11,698 nt of DNA from DASQPR01 sp035263025. Lineage in GTDB: Bacteria > Actinomycetota > Actinomycetes > Mycobacteriales > Micromonosporaceae. The stretch spans positions 1 to 11,698 of the forward strand of contig DATFRR010000109.1 in NCBI GenBank assembly GCA_035263025.1. The letters are read 5' to 3'. Below the pieces are notes generated by a model. It did not search any database and was not told where the DNA came from. It saw only the letters and a program-made list of their open reading frames with translations. Shown here piece after piece: positions 1-5,021 of this stretch. Positions within the stretch are counted from its first letter, which is position 1. Every line of letters begins with the position of its first letter. The position numbers were made by a program, and so were the translations under genes.

Positions 1-454
1 CGACGGCGCCGAGATCGGTGTCGACGATCTCGCGCATGCGGGCGGCGAGCGGATGGTAGCGGTAGTGGAACGCCTCCATGACGGTCACTGCGTGTCCCGT
101 CCGTCGGCGTGCGTCCACGGCGTCGGCGATCTCCCGCGCCTGCGTGGTGTTGGACGTGAACGGCTTCTCGCAGAGCACGTGCTTGCCGGCCGCGACCGCC
201 TCGAGCACCCAGGGCGCGTGCAGGCCGTTGGGCAACGGTACGTAGACGGCGTCGATGTCAGGATCGGTGACCACCGCCGCGTAGTCGTCGAAGACTCGGG
301 CGATCCCGTGCCGAGCCGCGAACGCCGCCGCGCGCTCGCGGTCCCGCGCCGCGACCGCGGTCACCGTCACGCCGTCGACCTGATGGGCCGGCGCGATCAG
401 CGCGGTCGGCGTGATGCGCGCCGCGCCGAGCACCCCGATCCGGAGGTCGGTCAC
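1..454 (-). CDS. Gfo/Idh/MocA family oxidoreductase, N-terminal part (runs off the left edge)
   Basis: NAD(P)-dependent sugar or diol dehydrogenase-like protein; 151 residues are visible and the gene continues past base 1. The sequence shows an N-terminal Rossmann fold with the dinucleotide-binding stretch GVLGAARI at residues 7-14. It also has the family core VYVPLPNGLHAPWVLEA at about 70-86 and the hallmark KHVLCEKPFTSN at 91-102, whose EKP lysine is usually catalytic. MEAFHYRYHP at 126-135 is typical of the subfamily that includes dihydrodiol-dehydrogenase-like enzymes. The start is GTG at 452-454, because no in-frame start is visible just upstream. The Shine-Dalgarno is not obvious. The gene is divergent from the CD225-like gene, about 115 bp away. 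Substrate cannot be told, since the C-terminal substrate domain lies outside the window. Family assignment is secure; anything finer is guesswork. Confidence 0.93.
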   Translation of the reverse strand, partial: MTDLRIGVLGAARITPTALIAPAHQVDGVTVTAVAARDRERAAAFAARHGIARVFDDYAAVVTDPDIDAVYVPLPNGLHAPWVLEAVAAGKHVLCEKPFTSNTTQAREIADAVDARRRTGHAVTVMEAFHYRYHPLAARMREIVDTDLGAV

Positions 455-568
455 GTGGCCACCGTACGCGGCGAATCGTGGGTCATCCGGTGCGGCGGTC
501 AGCCCGCACAGGCTGGCCGTTCATCCGATCGTGCGAAATGGACGGCGGACGACAATGGCGTCGTGCAC
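455..568. other. Divergent intergenic gap, no convincing promoter
   Basis: About 114 bp separates the oxidoreductase start (minus) from the CD225-like start (plus), so promoters for both should lie here. I see no clear -35/-10 pair. A loose dyad, TTC-N12-GAA around a central CGATCG, lies at 520-537. GGCGGA at 544-549 is a weak ribosome-binding-site candidate for the plus-strand gene. Confidence 0.4.
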
Positions 569-1156
569 ATGCTCGAGATGGTGAGCCTGATCGTGTCGAT
601 CCTCGGCGGAGTCGCCGGGTTGATCGCCACGCTGGCCGGGTTGCGACGCAAACCGAACGCGGCGATGGCTGGCGGACCGGGCGGCGTTGCCGCCGCTTCA
701 GCGTTCGGTGCGCCGCAGCACCGGACGCCCGCGACCGCCGTCTACGAGCCACCGTCGGCACCACAGGGATCCGGATTCCAACCGACGGTCGTGCAACCGC
801 AGCCATCGACTTACCAGCAGGGCCCGCCGCCGTCGTACCAGCCGCAGCCGCACTACCCGTATCAGCCGCAGCCCCAACCCCAACCGCAGTACGCGTTTCA
901 GCCGCAGCCGCAGCGCCAGGCTGTGCCGCGGTCGAACGTCGCCGTTGCGTGGTGGTCGATCGTCTTCGTGTATTTCGGCCTGCCCGCGGTCATCTACGCC
1001 TACCGGTCGCGCGACGCATATCGTCGTGGCGACTACGTCACTGGAGACAAGGCGTTCAAGGTATCCCGCTGGTGGAGCACGGCGTCCTACATCGCGCTCG
1101 GCGCGTATCTGATCTTCTACATCGCGGTCGCCGCGTCCGGAAACACCGCCTCCTGA
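569..1156 (+). CDS. Pro/Gln-rich membrane protein with C-terminal CD225/dispanin-like domain
   Basis: Predicted 195-residue membrane protein. A hydrophobic segment lies at residues 5-24, followed by an Ala/Gly-rich stretch. A Pro/Gln/Tyr-rich linker runs from about 65 to 120. The C-terminal module has two hydrophobic segments (about 125-145 and 168-188) joined by a short polar loop, SRDAYRRGDYVTGDKAFKVSR. The order TM, then A/RRGDY..GD.A...S, then W and TM is the pattern of the CD225 (interferon-induced transmembrane/dispanin) family. In bacteria that family typically follows a proline-rich N-terminus. Cellular role is unknown; membrane location is inferred. The start used is ATG 569, which places the hydrophobic segment at the N-terminus; GTG 563 is an alternative two codons upstream. 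The extra N-terminal TM before the linker is unusual for simple two-TM dispanins. The gene ends 19 bp from the convergent sigma-factor stop, with no room for a hairpin between them. Confidence 0.75.
   Translation: MLEMVSLIVSILGGVAGLIATLAGLRRKPNAAMAGGPGGVAAASAFGAPQHRTPATAVYEPPSAPQGSGFQPTVVQPQPSTYQQGPPPSYQPQPHYPYQPQPQPQPQYAFQPQPQRQAVPRSNVAVAWWSIVFVYFGLPAVIYAYRSRDAYRRGDYVTGDKAFKVSRWWSTASYIALGAYLIFYIAVAASGNTAS
836..915 (+). repeat. In-frame Pro-Gln coding repeat
   Basis: Tandem CAG-CCG / CAA-CCC codon units encode runs of Gln-Pro with interspersed Tyr (about residues 90-116 of the CD225-like protein). Synonymous variation between units (CCGCAG against CCCCAA) suggests selection for the peptide rather than a fresh slippage tract. 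Confidence 0.7.
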
Positions 1157-1175
1157 TCCGAGCGCGTCGCGGGAG

Positions 1176-2435
1176 TCAGTCGGTCGCCAGGCGTGCCGCG
1201 CGGGCCAGCAAGTAACGCCGTTCGGGAACGCTGGTGGTCTTTCGTGCCGCGGCCTCGTACGCATGCCGCGCCGCCGCCGCATCGCCGGCCATGTCGAGCA
1301 GGTGCGCGCGAACCGCGTCGATGCGGTGGTGACCGGCAAGCTGCGGATCCTCGTCCAGCGCGGACAACTCGTCGAGACCGGCCCGCGGACCGAACACCAT
1401 GGCGAGCGCCACGACTCGGTTCAACGTCACCATCGGGTTCGGTGCGAGCACCGCGAGCAGATCGTAGAGCGAAAGGATCTGCGGCCAGTCCGTATTGTCG
1501 GCGTGTGGCGCCTCGGCATGCACCGCGGCGATGGCGGCCTGGACCTGATATGGGCCGACCGGCCCGTGCGGCAGTGTCTCGGCGAGCAGCGCGAGACCCG
1601 CCGCCATCGCGTCGCCGTCCCATAGCCCTCGATTCTGCTCGGCGAGCGGGACGAGTTCCCCGCTCGGGCCGGTGCGAGCCGGCCGGCGTGCGTCGGTGAG
1701 CAGCATCAACGCGAGAAGCCCGGCCGCCTCGCCGTCATCGGGGCGCAGTTCGTGGACGGTCCGGACGAGTCGCATCGCCTCACGCGTCAGATCGGCACGG
1801 GCGAGCGCCGTACCGGACGTGGCCGTGTACCCCTCGTTGAAGATCAGATAAAGCACCTGCATGACGACTCGCATGCGCTCGGACAGCTCCGGATCGCCAG
1901 GCGTCTCGAAGCGCGCGCCGTCGGCCTTGATGCGCTGCTTCGCGCGGCTGATGCGTTGCGCCATGGTGGCCTCCGGCACGAAATACGCCCGCGCGATCTC
2001 CGCGGTCGTCAGGCCGCCGACCGCGCGCAGCGTGAGCGCCGCCTGCGACGGTGGCGGCAGCGACGGATGGCAGCAAAGCAGTAGCACGGTGAGCGTGTCG
2101 TCGCGGTCGAGGATCGGATCATCGGCAGCCGGCGCGACAAGCTGGTCGCCGCCGGCCATCGTGGCAACCGCCTCCTCGCGCCGGCGGCGTGCGATGTTAC
2201 TGCGTACCTGGTCGGTGAGCCGCCGGGACGCAACCGTCACGAGCCACGCGCGGGGGTTGTCCGGCACCCCGGTCGCTGGCCACTGCTGGCTCGCCGCGAG
2301 CAGCGCCTCTTGCACCGCGTCCTCGCACTCGTCGAATTCGCCGTACCGTCGGACGAGCACACCGAGGACCCGCGGCGCGGCGTCGCGCAGCAGGCCCTCG
2401 ATGCGGCGACCGTGGGCGCCGTCGCCCTGGCTCAT
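1176..2435 (-). CDS. ECF42-type RNA polymerase sigma factor with C-terminal TPR-like extension
   Basis: 419-residue sigma-70 family factor. Region sigma-2 spans about residues 14-83 (FDECEDAVQEAL at 34-45, PRAWLVTVASRRLTD at 61-75). Region sigma-4 lies at about 110-172, with the helix-turn-helix GLTTAEIARAYFVPEATMAQRISRAK at 141-166 (read as two adjoining pieces). CCHPSLP at 121-127 and FNEGY further on are typical of the group annotated as DUF6596/ECF42. The remaining ~240 residues are a long helical extension ending in a TPR-like AHLLDMAGD..AARHAYEAA segment; in this group the extension is reported to be needed for activity. No anti-sigma gene is adjacent. The start ATG 2433-2435 lies 7 bp after the DGPF gene's stop, so the two are co-transcribed and probably coupled. 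It likely recognises the twin promoters in 2850-3000 and so autoregulates. Confidence 0.93.
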   Translation of the reverse strand: MSQGDGAHGRRIEGLLRDAAPRVLGVLVRRYGEFDECEDAVQEALLAASQQWPATGVPDNPRAWLVTVASRRLTDQVRSNIARRRREEAVATMAGGDQLVAPAADDPILDRDDTLTVLLLCCHPSLPPPSQAALTLRAVGGLTTAEIARAYFVPEATMAQRISRAKQRIKADGARFETPGDPELSERMRVVMQVLYLIFNEGYTATSGTALARADLTREAMRLVRTVHELRPDDGEAAGLLALMLLTDARRPARTGPSGELVPLAEQNRGLWDGDAMAAGLALLAETLPHGPVGPYQVQAAIAAVHAEAPHADNTDWPQILSLYDLLAVLAPNPMVTLNRVVALAMVFGPRAGLDELSALDEDPQLAGHHRIDAVRAHLLDMAGDAAAARHAYEAAARKTTSVPERRYLLARAARLATD

Positions 2436-2442
2436 CTTCCGA

Positions 2443-2805
2443 TCAGATCTCCAACCCCGACTCGTCCATCACCGGTCGCACCTCGATCGCGGTCAACCCG
2501 GCATCCGGGATCATCGCGGCTAGCTCGATCGCGCGGTCCAGCGACTCGCAGTCGACCGCGTAGTAGCCGGCGAGGTATTCCTTCGTCTCGATGTACGGCC
2601 CGTCGGTCGCCGACGTCACGCCGTCGCGCACCCGTACCGTCTTCGACTGGGTCGGGTTGGACAGCGCGGCGGTGCCGACGAACTCGCCGCTCTCGCGGAT
2701 CTTCGGCATGAACTGCTCGTGCCCGGCGAAGATCGCGTTGCGTTCGGCCTCGGACAGCGACTCGAACACGTCGTCGTTCATGTAGATCATCAACAGATAC
2801 TTCAC
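2443..2805 (-). CDS. DGPF/YCII-related domain protein
   Basis: 120-residue protein of the YCII-related (DGPF) family, usually a small ferredoxin-like dimer. It opens MKYLLMIYMND and carries the family signature as DGPY at 68-71, followed by ETKEYLAGYYAVDCESLDRAIE at 72-93 (in two adjoining pieces). It ends IEVRPVMDESG. The biochemical role is not established; such genes are regularly encoded next to and controlled by ECF42 sigma factors. The start is GTG 2803-2805, chosen because the homologous N-terminus begins there and a strong GAGGAG lies 7 nt upstream; longer readings would run through the promoter. It is the first gene of the operon with the sigma factor. Confidence 0.93.
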   Translation of the reverse strand: MKYLLMIYMNDDVFESLSEAERNAIFAGHEQFMPKIRESGEFVGTAALSNPTQSKTVRVRDGVTSATDGPYIETKEYLAGYYAVDCESLDRAIELAAMIPDAGLTAIEVRPVMDESGLEI

Positions 2806-2812
2806 GGCGGGT

Positions 2813-2818
2813 CTCCTC
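2813..2818 (-). promoter_or_regulatory. Ribosome-binding site of the DGPF gene
   Basis: GAGGAG on the minus strand, 7 nt before GTG 2805. It fixes the start codon against longer in-frame readings. Confidence 0.85.
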
Positions 2819-2827
2819 GTCTCGCGG

Positions 2828-2843
2828 GGCGCCGACCGGCGCC
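2828..2843 (-). other. Leader hairpin of the DGPF-sigma mRNA
   Basis: Perfect 7-bp inverted repeat (GGCGCCG / CGGCGCC with a 2-nt centre, or a 6-bp stem with a 4-nt loop). It lies between the predicted -10 element and the Shine-Dalgarno. It would form a GC stem in the 5' leader and may stabilise the message or limit translation; function is inferred. Confidence 0.5.
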
Positions 2844-2849
2844 TTTCCG

Positions 2850-2880
2850 GTGGGTCGGAGCCGAGGCGTCGTTCTCGACA
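2850..2880 (-). promoter_or_regulatory. Putative ECF42-type promoter of the DGPF-sigma operon
   Basis: On the minus strand the element reads TGTCGAGAAC, a 10-nt variable spacer, then CTCCGACCCAC. TGTCGA (2875-2880) would be -35 and the CGACC block about 17 nt later the -10. The end of the element is about 45 nt before GTG 2805. Its twin at 2970-3000 faces the other way. From memory, ECF42 factors of Streptomyces use TGTCGA at -35 and CGA/TC at -10; the match to that consensus is the reason for the assignment. No experimental start site is known here. Confidence 0.8.
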
Positions 2881-2904
2881 TCCCGCGCCGTCGCGTGCGC
2901 CGCC

Positions 2905-2922
2905 CGCACTGGCCGCAGTGCG
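2905..2922. promoter_or_regulatory. 7-4-7 inverted repeat between divergent promoters
   Basis: CGCACTG-GCCG-CAGTGCG is a perfect inverted repeat located between the two -35 elements. It could be an operator or a DNA cruciform; no known consensus is recognised. Confidence 0.4.
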
Positions 2923-2928
2923 ACCAAC

Positions 2929-2947
2929 ATCTTGGAGGCTACAAGAT
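2929..2947. promoter_or_regulatory. 19-bp dyad, candidate operator
   Basis: The dyad has arms ATCTTG and CAAGAT around seven bases, centred on 2938. Eight of nine symmetric pairs match, the exception being 2935/2941. The size and symmetry resemble operators of TetR-, MarR- or similar dimeric regulators, but no specific family motif is recognised. It sits 22 bp upstream of the -35 of the MFS promoter and 48 bp from that of the DGPF promoter. Confidence 0.5.
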
Positions 2948-2969
2948 CGCGAAATTCGTACCGGCGGCA

Positions 2970-3000
2970 TGTCGAGAACCGAAGCGCGGCTCCGACCCAC
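2970..3000 (+). promoter_or_regulatory. Putative ECF42-type promoter of the MFS gene
   Basis: TGTCGAGAAC, a variable spacer, then CTCCGACCCAC. It has the same length as the minus-strand element at 2850-2880 and is identical to it at 25 of 31 positions. The differences are confined to spacer positions 11-15 and 17. The last base is about 46 nt before the MFS ATG, mirroring the other side. This is the strongest evidence that the MFS gene belongs to the regulon of the neighbouring sigma factor. Confidence 0.8.
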
Positions 3001-3007
3001 TCGCGAC

Positions 3008-3027
3008 AGCCCCGCACGGCGGGTGCT
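3008..3027 (+). other. Leader hairpin of the MFS mRNA
   Basis: The stretch can fold into an 8-bp GC-rich stem with one bulged T at 3024 and an ACG loop. It lies between the predicted -10 element and the Shine-Dalgarno, at a position similar to the hairpin in the divergent leader. Confidence 0.35.
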
Positions 3028-3035
3028 CCACGACT

Positions 3036-3041
3036 GGGAGG
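3036..3041 (+). promoter_or_regulatory. Ribosome-binding site of the MFS gene
   Basis: GGGAGG, 5 nt before ATG 3047. It selects this start over upstream in-frame ATGs at 2918 and 2969; the 2969 ATG overlaps the promoter element itself. Confidence 0.85.
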
Positions 3042-3046
3042 AACCG

Positions 3047-4651
3047 ATGACAGCCACGACTACCGAGGTCGGTGCGGCAAGGCCACGCAGCACCGCCGAC
3101 GTGCCGCCCCGCGCCGGTCGCCGGGAATGGATCGGCCTCGCCGTGCTGGCGTTGCCGACCTTGCTCGTCTCGATCGACGTGTTCGTCATGCTGCTCGCGC
3201 TGCCACGGATCAGCGAAGCGCTGCACGCCGGCAGCACGCAACAACTCTGGATCATGGACGCGTACAGCTTCCTGCTGTCCGGCTTCCTGGTCACCATGGG
3301 TACGCTCGGCGACCGCGTCGGCCGCCGCAAGCTGCTGATGTACGGCGCCGCGGCGTTCGGCGTGGTGTCCGTCATCGCGGCCTACTCGACGTCGGCGACG
3401 ATGCTGATCGTGGCGCGTGGTGCGCTCGGCATCGCGGGCGCCACCCTGGCACCGTCGACACTCGCGCTGATCACCAACATGTTCCGCGACCCACGGCAGC
3501 GCAGCCTCGCGATCGGCGTCTGGTTCTGCTGCTTCATGGGCGGCGCGGTGATCGGCCCGGTGGTCGGCGGCCTGATGCTCGCGCACTTCTGGTGGGGATC
3601 GGTGCTGCTGATCGGCGTACCCGCGATGGTGTTGCTGTTGCTGCTCGCACCCAGGTTCCTGCCGGAGTTCCGCACCGAGCGGTCCGGGCGCCTCGATCCG
3701 CGCAGTGTCCTCGCGTCACTGGCCGCCATCCTGCCGATCGTGTACGGCGTGAAGGAACTCGCGAGGTCCGGCGTGCACCCCCTGCCGTTCGCCGCTATCG
3801 CGGTCGGTGCCGCGTTCGGCGTCTACTTCGTCCGCCGGCAACGGCGCCTCGCCGACCCGTTGATCGACCTGCGGCTGTTCGCCAACCGTGGCTTCACGAT
3901 CGCGCTCGGCACGATGTTCGTCGGCACGATGCTGACCGGCGCGATGATGCTGTTCCTCACCGAGCACCTCCAGCTCGTCGAGGGCATGTCGGCGCAGCGG
4001 GCCGGCTTCTGGGTGCTGCCGGCGGTCGGCGCGTCGGTGATCGCGATGTTTGTGTCGCCGTTGCTCGCCCGGCGCATCCGACCGGCGTACCTCATCGCCG
4101 GCGGTCTCGTGGTCACGGTCGCCGGTCTGCTCCTCGTGACTCGCATCGGTCCGGCGTACGGCCCCGTACTGCTCGCCGTCGCATGGGCGGTGTCGAGCAT
4201 CGGCGCTGGACCGTACGTGTCGCTCGGGACGAACCTCGTGGTCGGCGCGGTGCCGCCTGAGCGCGCCGGTGCCGCGGCGGCCCTGAACGAGACATGCGGC
4301 GAATTCGGGTTCGCGCTCGGCATCGCCGCGCTCGGCAGCATCGGTACGGCGGTGTACCGCTCGGTGTTGGGCGGTGCCATGCCGGCTGGCGTACCCGCCG
4401 ACGCGGCCCGCTCCGCTCACGACACGCTCGCCGGCGCGACGACCGCGGCGGCCGGGTTGCCGTCCGGTGTCGGCAACGCACTGCTGCACGCCGCGCGTAC
4501 CGCCTTCACCGACGGCATGCATGCGGCCGCGACGGTCAGCGCCGTGCTGATCCTCGCGCTGGCCATCGTGGTGATCGTCGGCCTGCGCCGTGTCCCGCCG
4601 ATCGGCGCGGCACCCACCGAATTCAGTGACGACCGCGAAACCAAGCCCTAA
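3047..4651 (+). CDS. MFS transporter, DHA2 (14-TM) drug:H+ antiporter type
   Basis: 534-residue inner-membrane protein of the DHA2 branch (EmrB/QacA-like), which exports toxic organic compounds using the proton gradient. After a short cytoplasmic tail the first helix begins near residue 27. SIDVFVMLLALPRI at 42-55 matches motif D1 with its membrane-embedded acidic residue (D44). Motif A appears as GTLGDRVGRRKLL at 85-97. Motif C, the antiporter motif, appears as GGAVIGPVVGGL around 165-176. Length and the number of hydrophobic segments fit 14 helices. ATG 3047 is preceded by GGGAGG and by a predicted sigma-dependent promoter shared in type with the divergent DGPF-sigma operon. The substrate cannot be inferred. 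A hydrolase remnant begins 2 bp after the stop. Confidence 0.93.
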   Translation: MTATTTEVGAARPRSTADVPPRAGRREWIGLAVLALPTLLVSIDVFVMLLALPRISEALHAGSTQQLWIMDAYSFLLSGFLVTMGTLGDRVGRRKLLMYGAAAFGVVSVIAAYSTSATMLIVARGALGIAGATLAPSTLALITNMFRDPRQRSLAIGVWFCCFMGGAVIGPVVGGLMLAHFWWGSVLLIGVPAMVLLLLLAPRFLPEFRTERSGRLDPRSVLASLAAILPIVYGVKELARSGVHPLPFAAIAVGAAFGVYFVRRQRRLADPLIDLRLFANRGFTIALGTMFVGTMLTGAMMLFLTEHLQLVEGMSAQRAGFWVLPAVGASVIAMFVSPLLARRIRPAYLIAGGLVVTVAGLLLVTRIGPAYGPVLLAVAWAVSSIGAGPYVSLGTNLVVGAVPPERAGAAAALNETCGEFGFALGIAALGSIGTAVYRSVLGGAMPAGVPADAARSAHDTLAGATTAAAGLPSGVGNALLHAARTAFTDGMHAAATVSAVLILALAIVVIVGLRRVPPIGAAPTEFSDDRETKP

Positions 4652-4653
4652 TC

Positions 4654-4933
4654 ACGGCCGGCGATCGGGGCGGCGCGGTGTCGCTGTTCCTGACCGGAGG
4701 CGGCCGGCGTACCGGTCGAGATGGTCGCCGGCATGCGCGGCGCGCCGTGGGCCGGGGTACGCACTCCGACACTCGTCGCGGACGGCGGCGCGAGTCCAAC
4801 CACGATGCGTACCGCCGCGGACGCGCTTGCCGCGCTGCTTGACGATGCGCACCGCGTCACGCTCGCCGGCCAGGAGCACGCGGTCGAGCCGAAGGTCATC
4901 GCGCCAGTGCTCATCGAGTTCTACACGGGTTGA
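4654..4933 (+). pseudogene. Alpha/beta-hydrolase remnant (frameshift plus internal deletion)
   Basis: Three pieces look like the C-terminal third of an alpha/beta hydrolase. The first is 4654-4695 (TAGDRGGAVSLFLT), open in one frame. One extra base then shifts to the frame at 4697, giving EAAGVPVEMVAGMRGAPWA. This is followed directly by the C-terminal piece: VRTPTLVADGGASP, then TMRTAADALAALLDD, then RVTLAGQEHAV, and a stop at 4931-4933. In intact homologues as I remember them, roughly 30-40 residues separate APW from the PTLV strand, so an internal stretch seems lost. The whole N-terminal part with the nucleophile elbow is absent. The DGGASP acid-residue region and the histidine loop (QEHAV) survive. 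A shortened in-frame piece from ATG 4721 (70 codons) could be translated but would be no enzyme. It abuts the MFS stop, suggesting a deletion joined them. Hydrolases of this type occur near ECF/DGPF pairs, from general knowledge. Confidence 0.72.
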
Positions 4934-4970
4934 ACGCCAACGCACGCGAGCGATCCATGAGCGGTGCGAA

Positions 4971-5004
4971 CGGTCGGCCGGAGCCAAGAGGCTCCGGCCG
5001 ACCG
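4971..5004. terminator. Bidirectional hairpin terminator
   Basis: A perfect 15-bp GC-rich stem (CGGTCGGCCGGAGCC and its complement) closes a 4-nt loop AAGA. It lies between the plus-strand hydrolase remnant and the minus-strand phosphoesterase stop at 5022, so it can serve both. There is no U-tract, which is common for actinomycete terminators. Confidence 0.88.
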
Positions 5005-5021
5005 CGCATCGTTGGTGTCGA

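Noticed and set aside
18..23. Another TGTCGA in the window
   Set aside because: It lies inside the oxidoreductase coding region and lacks the GAAC extension and a CTCCGACC block at the right distance.
520..537. TTC...GAA dyad around CGATCG upstream of the CD225-like gene
   Set aside because: Only the outer three and central three pairs match; expected often in GC-rich DNA with CGATCG.
53..568. Long in-frame upstream extension of the CD225-like gene
   Set aside because: It lies antisense to the clear oxidoreductase gene, is Arg-rich and resembles no protein; the true start is near 569.
1157..1175. Terminator between convergent CD225-like and sigma genes
   Set aside because: Only 19 bp and no inverted repeat.
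2918..3046. Earlier in-frame ATGs for the MFS gene (2918, 2969)
   Set aside because: They precede or overlap the predicted promoter and lack a ribosome-binding site; ATG 3047 has GGGAGG and a sensible N-terminus.
2806..3375. Upstream in-frame extension of the DGPF gene on the minus strand
   Set aside because: It runs antisense to the MFS gene and through both promoters; GTG 2805 has a strong Shine-Dalgarno and matches the family N-terminus.
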